Source: Coriolopsis trogii (Eukaryota > Basidiomycota > Agaricomycetes > Polyporales > Polyporaceae). From it: a stretch of 64,000 nucleotides of DNA. The stretch's first letter is position 1; each line of letters starts with the position of its first letter. This document shows positions 23,404 through 33,841 of the stretch, piece after piece. The stretch is taken from assembly GCA_020543525.1 (NCBI GenBank), contig JAHYIO010000027.1:124001-188000 (forward strand). The letters are read 5' to 3'. Below the pieces are notes generated by a model that was given only the letters and a program-made list of their open reading frames with translations, did not search any database and was not told the DNA's origin. A program made the translations under genes and the position numbers.

Positions 23404-25767
23404 TTAGCGAAGCAGTTTGACCTTGAGCGGAAGCTGAGGCCTATGCGCGTCTCCGACAGATGGGAAGGTCACTGTCGCACAATGCCACTCCACCTTCGTG
23501 TCTGAAGGCTCAAACACGAAGGACTCGAGCAAGACTGTCAGGACGACCTCTGCGGAGAGGAGTAAGTCAGAGTTGATATTCTAAAGCGCGAGGACATACT
23601 CATTTCGCACTGTGAAAACTTGAAACCACTGCGAGTCACCATAGATGAGTACTGAACATAGATCCGGACAGGAAAGACATACATGCACGCGCGTCCGCCT
23701 CCAAGGAAAGTGAGCCTTATCAAGAATGATTAATCACACCCTGTTGCTTTACAGCGCAAGCCATGCCACTCACATGTTCGAGTAAACACCGGGTACTCGT
23801 GCGTCCAGCAGACTCTCTGGCAGAGGAGATAGCCATCGTTCAGGCTTCCACTCCTCTGCATCGTCGCCCCAGAGTTCCTTGGACCGGTTCACGGCCCCTA
23901 TGCCGACTATGACGTTGGTGCCCTGCGGGACGGGCACCTTCTCAATCACGTCTCCGTTGTCGCATATAATAGGTGTGCGCAAAGGGAGGACGGTATCTGC
24001 TCGCGCCCTGTGGATATCACAATCAGCAAGACACATGGAAGGTGTGTCAAGGAGACCGACTCACGTCTTGGAGACGAATGAAACGGGGGCATAGCTATTC
24101 GTCCCATGTAATGAGCTAACGAGTTCGAGATTGGAGAGAAAGGACCGTACAGGCGAAGAGTCTCACGACAGACAGCTTCAAGATATGGTAGTTCGAAGAG
24201 TTCGTCGAACGTGAGGTCTCCTTTCTCTTTGCGGGCTGCGACGATTTCCTGGCGGAGCTTCTCCTGGACATCTGGACGGTATGCGAGAAGGTGCAACAGG
24301 CGGGCGAGCGTGCTCGAAGTAGTGTCTGTGGCAGCAAAGACTAGTGTTCTGTATGGGAATTAGACATTACTGTTTCCGTAAGTGTGCGGAGATCACGTAC
24401 GCGACTTGTCCTATGATCTCTTCTTCGGGTAGCGCGTCTTCCTCAGAGGCATCCAGGTTGGCACGCACTGAATTGGGTTAGTGTTGTAAGCCATATACGG
24501 GTTCGGGAGCCTTACCGAGTCTGCTCAAGATGTCCCTCCCTTCATCGACCTGGTGGTCTCCGCGCCGTATGGCTTCGACCTTCTCGGCGACGATTCGCTT
24601 CGCATTAACGTCGATAATGTCGACAATGTTCCGCAGCCGTGTAACAGACTTCGATGGGAGCCGTTCGATCACCCATCGTCTGAACTGAGGCGGGCCGATC
24701 TTGACGAGGATCGGGAGAAAGCGACGGACGATGACGAGAGGCACGAGAGCAGGTCTGTCGTTATGGCCATATCATGAGCAAATTCTCGCGCAAGACGGTG
24801 ATACCTATGCATATCGGCACTCACATGACCGTCTTTACAGCTTCACCGCAAGGATTGACAACGTCGTCATCGAGTGGATCCAGCGAACACCCAAGACCAG
24901 CCTGTGCCACCAGCTCCAGGGCTGCACGGCCGATCCAGTTGAGTACGTCCATCTCGGACCACTCGTCTTCCCTGAGTCGCTGAGCCATTGCGGTCCGAAG
25001 CTTGAAGATGTCAGCTAACTGGGATGACCATGGAGCACGTGAATTCTGATACTCACCCTATTTATGACCTTGTACATGATTGGCAGCGTCTCACGGAGAT
25101 GTGCGGTTGAAAAGGCGGGATTCAACAACTTCCGCTGTCGCTTGTGACGCTCTCCTGTCGGTAGAAATCCGCAGTAAGACATAGTGTATTCCTAAGTCAG
25201 AAGTCGCACCTCACCTGCCACAGATATTAAACCGGGACCAAACAAGAGTGTATTACCGCTATTCAGAAAACCCTGAGTCAGAGGCGCAACTTTCATCATT
25301 TCGTCCGACAACAGTACTCACATGAGATGACTTGCCGGCTCCTCGAAAATGTCGTGTTCCTTGATGAGTATAGTATGTAGCGCGGCGGTATCGGAAACGA
25401 AGATCTGAGGAACCTGTGGAAGTTTTGAATTGGGCTTTCAGGTTCTTTGTCACAACAACTGTTGGACGCACGCTGAACAAGCCCTTCAGCTTCACTATGG
25501 GGCCGTATTTTTGTAGGATATCATCTTGGAATTGCTGTCCATTCCGATTGAATAGAAGGCCCATGTGTCCTGTGTATGCGTATGGATGTGATCAGAATGT
25601 TATGAACTGCCGCAGTAAAACGAGAGGGACTTGCCTTTCAGCCAGGAAGCCGCAGGAGGACCGGGAACCTTGTTTAGCGGAGAGGACGAGAACACTTTCC
25701 ATTTCCACAGCAGAAGCAGGGGTGCATAGAATGCAATACCAAGAGCAACGATTGTGAACAGAACCAT
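23404..25767 (-). CDS. cytochrome P450 monooxygenase next to the PKS
   Basis: Microsomal haem monooxygenase, a candidate tailoring enzyme for the adjacent polyketide. Fourteen exons: 25767..25635, 25569..25472, 25413..25322, 25258..25215, 25154..25057, 25000..24825, 24754..24516, 24467..24401, 24348..24151, 24094..24065, 24007..23774, 23715..23683, 23628..23600, 23549..23404; 1617 nt, 538 aa. An N-terminal membrane anchor (MVLFTIVALGIAFYAPLLLL) precedes the proline-rich hinge KVPGPPAASW. Other motifs are GERHKRQRKLLNPAF (C-helix region), the I-helix LVFAATDTTSS, the ExxR motif in ETLRL, the PERW motif, and the haem loop FLGGGRACIGFKFS with its Cys ligand, spread over two small exons of 33 and 29 nt. 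Intron 1 uses a GC-AG boundary (AAAG|GCAAGT). The style is that of the large basidiomycete P450 clans; I cannot assign a CYP family without a search. All key motifs are intact. Confidence 0.93.
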
Positions 25768-27193
25768 TGTCGAAGAGGTAGTTGGTTCTGGTTAGCCTAT
25801 CGTTCACTAGGTCTTATATGTAGGGTAAAGTGTGAACGCCCACGTTCTTCGCGCAATCGTCGAGCACAGAATTGCGCAGCTGGCATCTCGGTATCTCACC
25901 GTGACTCGTCATCTGGGATGACCTCCAGATTGAACCGGTGTACGTCCTCCGAGAAAGAACGTTCGGCTCGAGCGTCAACCGCATTGCGAAGATGAGAAGC
26001 ATAGAGCATTACGCGATATGTGACATGCTACGTTAATACTCGCGCGAAGGCAGTCAATACTTGTCTTGCTCACCTGACGGAGACACAAGAGTTATGTTCG
26101 ATCAAGAGCTGCCTTGTCTGCGATTGGGAAAGCCCAAGGCTGCAAGTGTGCGTATAATTGTTGTCATCGCCTCAGGTCGCAAAGGAGTCGAAAGGGCAAG
26201 GGCCGTGCCATTCCTGTTCGCATGTTGGAGAGGCGATCCCCGTCGCGCGGGTTCTGCGGTCATTGGTGGTTTGTGCAGTGGAACGAGGCCGCGAGGAAAA
26301 ACCAAGTTCATGCTGCGTATGGAGCAGAATACCAATGTTCGCATTTCGGTGACGAAGCCGAATCGCCGAATCGTGTTGCTGCTCCGCACAAGAGGCGGCT
26401 GGTGTGACAGTCCGTTATGAATAGCACAAATTATGACGAATCAAATTTCCTGCTTACCACGTCTTCTTCTCGAATGCGTATACATGCGACGGGCCGTGGA
26501 ATAACGCTGTGGAGCATTGGTACACACGCCGTCGGACGCTGTTCATATGCGTTCCCAAACGAGATTACGCAGGTGCCACAAGGTTGGGACCCGGGCGCGA
26601 CGCGCTGTAGAATCTCATATGCAATTCGCTGAGAGGCTATGTATGAGCTTGACTGCGCTGACGATAAAATAGCGCAGAGCGGTTGAGGAGTACAAAATTA
26701 GACACACACCGCCGGTTACGGCGCTCAGTTGGAGCCGTAACTTGTGGGAGTCCACTCGGATGTCATCCTGCCGCATGTCTATGATGTACCTCACTTGAAC
26801 CGTCGCATAGCGCGGGTGCTGACTTGGCGACGGGTTTCGCGTTGCTTAACCACTGCTGGACTATGTCTGTATGTGGCTCAGTGTTAGCGACCATAGCAGC
26901 AGTATGATAGGGGGCGGCAAACTACTATGCATGCAGTAGCAACATTTGCAGGACATCGCTCTTGCCACATGATCGTGATATGATACTGGCTGGAATGAGT
27001 CTCCTCCAACTCCTGTCAAGACAGTATCGATGTTTTGCGTTAGATGAAATGAATATTGACGTAGAAATCCAAACGTATCATATCATAAGTCCTATAATAC
27101 AAGACGAAGCAATACAGTCAAGGTCTAGTACATCGTGATTGATACAAGACTCGTCGTATCTTGTATAGAGTCGTGCGTGATACATACCGAGGG
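25768..27193. other. intergenic, no gene seen
   Basis: It holds the 5' flank of the P450 and, on the far side, the 3' flank of the zinc-finger gene. The open stretches around 26061-26420 on both strands carry no recognisable domain, and each is the mirror of the other strand. The part at 26950-27180 is AT-richer with TATCATA/TACAAGAC-like repeats, as in a 3' UTR. Confidence 0.5.
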
Positions 27194-29284
27194 TTAGGCC
27201 TTCCTGCTCCCATCCCGTGGTTTCGGCCTAATACGTGCAATTGACGCGGCGACCTGCAACGCAACGTACCCTGGGTGGCAGGTGCGGAAATGCTTCGCGG
27301 CCTTATCCGTTCTGTCGAACGTTTGGTCGCATTTGACCCCTTCCGTGGCATGGGCGAGGCATTTGAACCTCACACCCAGGTGCCTTTGCCGCACGTGGCG
27401 GATGAAGGCAGGACCCGCGCACGACTCGTCGCACCACGGGCAGTCGACCTTGCTGCCTGGACGAAGAGGATTGAGGAACTTCTCCTTTCCCTTCGCCTTC
27501 GCCGCCTTCCCCTTCGTCTGAACGCTGCCCCTCTTCGCGTCCTTTGCTGCGGCGAGTGCCTGCTTTTGTTTGAGGTGGTTCGCGAAGTGTGCAGTCAGAG
27601 CCTTGGAATCCTTCCCGGTGAGGTCTTCCTCGCAGATCCCCTCTCCGCAAGGGAACCGACACTCATGTTTCCCATTGGTGACGACAAGTGTCGCCCAGAC
27701 CCACGCTGGCCATTTCGCGTGTTCCTTCTTGTGAGGAGGTTTGGCCCGTTTCGACTTCTTCGGAACTCGAGCTGCTTCTATCGCTGGCTCCACTGGCGGT
27801 TCCTCTGGGGCGACATCTCTCCGGCGGCGTTTGCCCTTCGGGTGCGGCAAATACTCCCCTGACGCGTCCTCCGCTAGGTCGTCATCGTCGTCGTCTCTCA
27901 GTCCGTACTCCTCCTCGGCGACCCGCTTCCTGCCCCGGGAAGCGGCTGCAGTCGAAGACTCCGCCACGGGGGCAGCAGTCTGAACTCTTGGCAGTTTGGG
28001 CGCAGCTGTCTTGAACCGCGTAGTCCTGCCTCCCGAGGTGAGAGCAACATTGTTCTCGCGCGATCGGGTAGAAATTTGAGGGATAAGAGGGACAGCACGC
28101 TTGTCCACGCGATTGCGTACGCGTTCCGATCGCCTCAGGAATGGACCTGGGTGGTTGACGATGTCATGTAGGGGATCGACCTTGTCGACAGTAACCTGGT
28201 GTGACATGACAACGTCGGGCTCCTCTGCGTTTGGGTAGGCTGCTAAATTCGATATCAGACAACTAGGAAAAGCTTGCAGAGAATTTATGAAACTCACCAT
28301 TCTGAACCTCCACTTTGAGCCTCTGCGCCTTGTGAGCCCCTCCGACGGAGTGTTTGTGACCTGGGTCTGTAGACACCGGCAAATCAGTAATTCCTTCAAA
28401 GGCAAATGGTTCGTGCACTCACGATCATCAATATCTTCCTTGTGGGAAGCGTAATTCTCCTTGTCATCATCGTTGAACGCGCGTTCAAACTTCGCGTCTT
28501 TGTCTGACTGAGGAGTGTCGCTGTGTTTGCAGGCATACGAACAGTGGACATCGCTCTTGCCGTCACCGGAGTGCTCTTGGGCTAACCGAGAGAGCTCGTC
28601 AATTACGAGAGTAACGAAGCGCGATGACCAACGACGGCGAGATAGACACATACCGTTCACCTTCGTCTCTCCGTCAGACTCATCGCACTCGATGTCAAAT
28701 TCTTCTGCCACATCTTTGTCTTCTTCTTCTTCGTCGTCGTCGTCGTCTTCATCTTCATCAGCGACGTCTTCCTCGTCATCTTCGGAGTCGGAGCCGGAGT
28801 CGCTTGAGGTGCAGGGAGATACTACTCGGTGCATGAGCAAAGATCCAACAAACAACAGAGATCGAACACTCACCATCGTCGACCTCCATCGGGTCCTCCT
28901 CGTCCTCATCATCCTCCTCATCGTCCTCGTCCTCATCGTCCTCCTCATCGTCCTCGTCCTCATCGTCCTCTTCATCGTCCTCGTCCTCATCATCCTCTTC
29001 ATCGTCCTCGTCCTCATCATCCTCCTCATCGTCCTCGTCCTCCTCATCGTCCTCGACCTCTTCCTTTTCCACATTTTTCTGCTCTCTCGCGTTGTCTTCA
29101 CGGGCATTTGACAGCATTTCGCAGCCCGGTCGTTTGTAGAATTCGTCATCCTCGTCATCCTGCAAACCGGCGTTGGTAACGAACGGCAGACCGAGCAAAG
29201 AAGAGAGGAGGGACTTACGGAATCCTCCTCCTCTAATTGAGGCGTGATCGGTCGGGGGATAAATAGAGGAGCAAAGGGCGCCAT
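27194..29284 (-). CDS. zinc-finger protein with long acidic tract
   Basis: Probable nuclear, DNA- or chromatin-binding protein. Six exons: 29284..29219, 29159..28874, 28821..28654, 28581..28423, 28366..28298, 28242..27194; 1797 nt, 598 aa. Exons 2 and 3 encode almost uninterrupted Asp/Glu (about residues 50-160), produced by a DNA tandem repeat (separate entry). The middle is basic and Ala/Pro-rich (RKRVAEEEYG, GKRRRRD, PKKSKRAKPPHKK), with likely nuclear localisation signals. The C-terminal third has three Cys/His units: HECRFPCGEGICEEDL to ALTAHFANH (about 443-472), DCPWCDESCAGPAFIRHVRQRH (about 516-537), and KCLAHATEGVKCDQTF to KHFRTCH (about 543-572). The last resembles fungal C2H2 fingers with a long Cys-Cys spacing. 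It sits two genes from the PKS but nothing in the sequence proves it regulates the locus. The exon 2/3 acceptor (28821) has an alternative three bases upstream that would add one Val. Confidence 0.8.
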   Translation of the reverse strand: MAPFAPLFIPRPITPQLEEEDSVSPSSLLCSVCRSLPTPVCRMTRMTNSTNDRAAKCCQMPVKTTRESRKMWKRKRSRTMRRTRTMRRMMRTRTMKRMMRTRTMKRTMRTRTMRRTMRTRTMRRMMRTRRTRWRSTMVSVRSLLFVGSLLMHRVVSPCTSSDSGSDSEDDEEDVADEDEDDDDDEEEEDKDVAEEFDIECDESDGETKVNGMCLSRRRWSSRFVTLVIDELSRLAQEHSGDGKSDVHCSYACKHSDTPQSDKDAKFERAFNDDDKENYASHKEDIDDRECTNHLPLKELLICRCLQTQVTNTPSEGLTRRRGSKWRFRMVSFINSLQAFPSCLISNLAAYPNAEEPDVVMSHQVTVDKVDPLHDIVNHPGPFLRRSERVRNRVDKRAVPLIPQISTRSRENNVALTSGGRTTRFKTAAPKLPRVQTAAPVAESSTAAASRGRKRVAEEEYGLRDDDDDDLAEDASGEYLPHPKGKRRRRDVAPEEPPVEPAIEAARVPKKSKRAKPPHKKEHAKWPAWVWATLVVTNGKHECRFPCGEGICEEDLTGKDSKALTAHFANHLKQKQALAAAKDAKRGSVQTKGKAAKAKGKEKFLNPLRPGSKVDCPWCDESCAGPAFIRHVRQRHLGVRFKCLAHATEGVKCDQTFDRTDKAAKHFRTCHPGYVALQVAASIARIRPKPRDGSRKA
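28885..29062. repeat. acidic-coding tandem repeat, GAGGA(C/T)GA units
   Basis: On the + strand the run is built from CTCATCGTCCTCGTC/CTCATCATCCTCCTC variants with a 24-30 nt higher-order period. On the - strand it encodes alternating Glu-Asp blocks inside the zinc-finger gene. It is strongly purine/pyrimidine-asymmetric and probably length-polymorphic. Confidence 0.85.
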
Positions 29285-31546
29285 AGCGGGAACGGGATAC
29301 AAAACGACGGAACGGTTACCGGTTGTAAGGGATGGGGAGCCTGTGGTCTGGAAAGAAGAGAATACTCGTGGTCAAAGCTGCGGCCGCGAGCTTTAGGCGG
29401 TAAGAGGAGAAATGTCGCGGTGGGTAGGAAGTGAGAGCCGGAGGGTTTATGTGGATGGGCGAGTATGTGGTGAAGAGAAAGAGAAAGCGCGACGCGGTTG
29501 GATTGTGGTGTGCAGCCATAAATAAAGGCGCCAGTCCGCGGGGCCCATCTCCGCGCAAAAACATCGACACATTCGTCACGTTACCGCAAACCAAGTATTG
29601 TCTTGCCTTCCTCTTGCGCGTGCCTTGCGCTTTGCTTTCTCTGCGATTCAGCGACATGCGTTTGCGGCGAACGTACCCAATCCTATTGAACTCTCAATTC
29701 CATCTAGGTCGATATGGGAGGGGGCCTGGAGGCACGTGCATACTGAAACGCGACAATAGCCTGCCCGCGGCCACACTGGTACGCTTTGACCATAAAGTAT
29801 TGATTCCTGCCAAAGCGAAATGCGTCTCCTTTGAGTACATTGGGACTGTCAGAACAATCCGCAGTTTGTGACGTACCGGACATGGCTTTGAAGTCAGCCT
29901 ATGGTCAAAGCGAAGCTGCAGCAACAAGCCATCCACTTCCTATTCTCTCCCCCGGCGCGCTCACTCTATATGCCGCACATTAGAGAAGAGTCATCACAGG
30001 CTACCTGCTGCTCGCGACGGGATTAGGGAGGTTACAATGACGGAGACTCGCGGTGCGTGGTTGGACCTACCGCAATTCGACTGTACCGCTTACCTTCTCA
30101 ACATTGCCCATTCCTTCTCCCAACGTTCCAAGTAGCAGACACACAGACTGTTAGAAGGTTGTCAAGGCATGTACCTACCATGTGCTACCCGTCCGTCGTG
30201 ACTGGTGTCCCCCAAGACGAAGTTCGGCCCTGCCCAAGACCAGGCTACACCTGACTGTGAGTCCTCACCTTTGTCTCATGTCATGCCGTACCACCCCGGA
30301 GAGCACAATTGCTACCATGAAGAGGGAGTCGTGATCATCTGAGTACCACGCCGAACGAGCTGCGTTCATAGTGCACGACGATGTCCCCCACGAGATAGCG
30401 GTCCGAGCCCTCATAGACGTCCACAGTGCGTACCATGCACGCCCAAGCTCCCAGAATGTGTGGATAGAACACCGTAGAACTGACAGAATGTCGCCCGATC
30501 GTGACGACGAACGGCCAACTTCACGACGTTCTCCCCACATTATAACCCATTCGTACCACCTCTGCCACGCTGAGGACAGGGTGGCTTCGAGGACCTCATG
30601 CTAAGAATCACGCATCGTACGCATCGTACGCATACCTCCCTCAGAAAAAGTTCATCGCGGGGCGTATAGGTCACCCCTTGTGCCCATGACGAGTCTGCAC
30701 TTGTGCCAGCTCACAACGTCCTGCGCAATGTGGCCAGGCAACGACTCTATAGTCATCCGGATCCCTGTATGCACCAAAATCAGTGCCATGTTACTCTTCC
30801 CGCCTCTTTCCACTGCACCAGACCGGATACCTTCGACTTTGCTTTCGTCTGGCTTTCTTGCGATGATTTTTTGCCATATCGGGAGAAATCAGCAGGCCAT
30901 CTGCAGCCGCGCAACACCACGATTTTGGCAAAAAAGTGCACACACGGCTTGGTCGCGCCTCTTCAATACCGATATTCGAGTTAAGACGGACATCAGGTTA
31001 CGATGCATGCGCAGCTGGCAGTGGAGGTGCGAAAATTAGGCGAGCGTAGTCGCGGACACTGGACAGGGGAGCAGCATGAGGAGTGGAGCGCTCGGGCGTT
31101 GTACTCCTGGGGCCTGCCAAGCCAGTAAGGAGAAGTATTTTGATGGACATATATAGCTGCGTAGCTTAGCAGAGTATATTTATATCCATTTCTGTTCTGT
31201 GCAATCCTCAAGCTGCGCATCGCGCTCGTGAAAGCAGCTCTGCTCGTGATCAACACTGCGTTATTCTCATCAAGAGGTTATGCGTGCGTTCGTACACGAG
31301 AGTGATTTCAAGACATGCATCCACACCAAGACACAGACAGACGTCCAGCAGGAAATTCGAGTAAACTACACCGTCGGCGCCCTTGCCGGAAGGACACCGG
31401 CTCAGAAGAAGAAATGAAGAGGTATCCTAAAGCAGCAAAAGTACATTCATGAGCGTCAGCGAGCATCTGCCTCCCCACCCAGACACGGTCATAGCTCCGT
31501 CAACTACAGGAGCGCGTTCAAGAGGGCCCCAAGATGCGCTCGAGCA
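29285..31546. other. intergenic, 2.3 kb, no gene seen
   Basis: It lies between the 5' end of the zinc-finger gene and the 3' end of the MARVEL-type gene. A TTTATTTATGG element on the - strand near 29515-29526 could be a TATA-type promoter for the zinc-finger gene. Around 30609-30632 there is a short direct repeat of CGCATCGTA. No conserved protein was recognised. Confidence 0.45.
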
Positions 31547-32589
31547 TCAGAACTTCTCGAACGCAGAGTGGCCGCGGGGCCCAAAGTAGTCGGTGAACGT
31601 CTGCCGGGTCGCAAATTCGGGGCGCATGTCGCGGTTGATGGGCACGTAGCGGATGAGGGAGCCGCTCCAAACGTGCGTGCGGCCCTGCTTGTGCTCCTTG
31701 AGGGCGTAGCGGAGGATCCAGGAGGCGGTGAAGAAGACTGGGAGGGGGCGCCGGCGGTCCGTCAGGGCGCGGTCATGGGGAAAGCGGGGAAGGAGTAGTA
31801 CGTACGAGCGACGAACTCAATCCACACGAAGGCTTTGAGGGCTTGGACGTCTTTGCACCACCCCCGCATATCGTCGAACTCTGCGAACAAGGAACACTGT
31901 CAGGCGCGCGAGGTCAGGAGGGCAGACGGACGTAAGACGCGCCTGCGGGGATTGAGTTGCAGTTCATCGGGATGTGGCGCCAACGAGCAGTGGAGAATGC
32001 ATTGAAAGCTACCAGGGAGAGTGAGGACACCGAGAGGATATAGCCAGAATGCACGACGTACCGAGCCAGAAAATGCTCAGGATATAGAGGAGACCAACTT
32101 CGATTGCTGGGCGCGCAGTGGGTGCGTTCAGGAGCGCAATGTCCAGGACAAGTCTAGGGCAGGATCCTGAGGTTTGTTATATGCAGGGAAAACAGATACA
32201 CGACGTACGTGAAGAAGAGGATCGTCAACGTCGTGACGGCAAGACCGAGAGGAAAGAGGTCTGCCATGACTGTATGCGAGAACAAAATTCATCAGAACTG
32301 CTGCCTGTAGAGAACCCCGCCCCATGTGCATCTTCCTCTATTACCGCTGCTTCCTCGCAAAGCCACCACTATACGAGAACCCAACAAAGATAAGTACTCA
32401 CAGTAGAACTCCTGGAAGACGTTCACGCGCGCGGCGAATGCAAGCGCGATGATGTCCAGTACGATGAGCAAGACTGACCATGACGTACGGAAGCTTAAGT
32501 GACGGTTCTCGTGAGAGCATACATGCAAAGTACGCACCATGAACGCCAAGTTTCTTCCTCCCAAACGACGTCAGCTCAGAGAAAGCCAT
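31547..32589 (-). CDS. MARVEL-type four-transmembrane protein
   Basis: Small integral membrane protein of the fungal MARVEL type, a class linked to membrane apposition and trafficking; the precise role is unknown. Seven exons: 32589..32538, 32473..32402, 32269..32209, 32153..32062, 32008..31928, 31880..31806, 31737..31547; 624 nt, 207 aa, a usual length. Four hydrophobic segments are visible: VLLIVLDIIALAFAARVNV, LFPLGLAVTTLTILFFTLVL, VGLLYILSIFWLAFNAF, and AFVWIEFVALFFTASWIL. Between helices 3 and 4 lies the Cys-bearing loop PMNCNSIPAG to MRGWCKDVQALKAF, typical of these proteins. The C-terminal tail of about 45 residues is soluble and ends GHSAFEKF. The exon 5 donor is inferred from frame and is the weakest junction. 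Confidence 0.82.
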
Positions 32590-33841
32590 TTTTCACAGGT
32601 TGGAGACCGAGGAAGACCCCTAGAAGGCGCGCAGCGAGAAAGAACGACAACTGTAAAAGGAGAGAAAGCGAGGACAGTGCCCTGTGTGGGGGCGGGAAGT
32701 TATCAGAACGCAAGGAGGAGGTGGTGGTGGGAGGAGGAGGGATCGCGAGTTGGCCATCATCGTCCCCAAGCGCTGTCTTGACGACCGCGCCTGGCCGCTC
32801 CATCCTCATCGCGAGCAGCCATCATGTCCATCTGCGCTGCGCGTCCCTTGACCGAGGTCGTGCGACAGTTGCGCTCTGTGCATTGTCGGGCGCGAATGCT
32901 GGCTGAGTGACAAGAATGCGAGACGGGGTGGGGAGTACGAACAGCTTCAAGACTTCAAGGTTAGTCTTAGTCTCTGCACAAGGCGTCGGGCGTCTTCTGG
33001 AACCAGAACTTGACACCAAGTTGGGAACGACGCCGACAATACACCTTGCACCAGCATCTCCCGCATCGGCGGTCTTGTGCGTTGACTTCGCAGAGACTCG
33101 AGACTATATGTTTGTTCTTGGTCTCACGTCGACGACGGTCGTCTCAGAGATCTGCCTCGTGACCTGGCAGGCCCACTAATACCAGACGGTCGGTGGAAGG
33201 AACAAACCCCCTTTTGTCTTCCTGCCAGTGCCGACTCTGGCTCATCATCCGCGTCTTCTGATTCTCATCCACAACAGCGCGTACATGAACAGCTAGCTTG
33301 GGCTGCCTTCGCGCTGCCCAGCTGATCCCACCATGACCAGCTGTATCGAGTTACCCCGCCGCGTTCCTACCACGCCGGGGCTCGCAGTGGAGCGCTATGG
33401 TCAGTTCATGTACCAATTCTTTCTGTCCATCTCTTATGGGATCGATTCCAACAGGTTATTCACCGGCAAGCCTGCTTCTTCTCCGTACAATTTTGTCATC
33501 CAACAAAATCCTGAGACGACACGGATCATTTACAGCAGCACCCACTCTTCGCCGACAGCCCTTCAGCCTTCGTTCACCAAAACGGTCCGTGGCCGTATTC
33601 AATCCCCCAACCTGAACCACAAGGCGAGTCTTTTTATGCCGTCCGATTCACCCTCACGGTGAGTTGCCGCCGTGCACATCGCATCATGTGGAAGGGTCAT
33701 CCTCGGCTGCCTTCTTCCGGGTCAGCTCCCGGCAGAAGCGAGCTCAAGTAGATGCGTGCTTTCTGGCGCTTGTAAACCTCTACATAAATCTGTACTCGCT
33801 GTATGGAAGCACTGACCTACCCTCGGTCGTCGTCTCTACCA
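32590..33841. other. intergenic between divergent MARVEL and GH95 genes
   Basis: Divergent 5' flanks of the two genes. Short ORFs on the + strand at 32907-33179 and 33333-33662 have no recognisable domain and no supported splicing into the GH95 gene. Confidence 0.5.

Noticed and set aside
28515..29111. 198-codon + strand frame with Ser and Leu/Ile/Val runs
   Set aside because: Antisense reading of the acidic tandem repeat; hydrophobicity is a by-product of the CTCATCGTC repeat.
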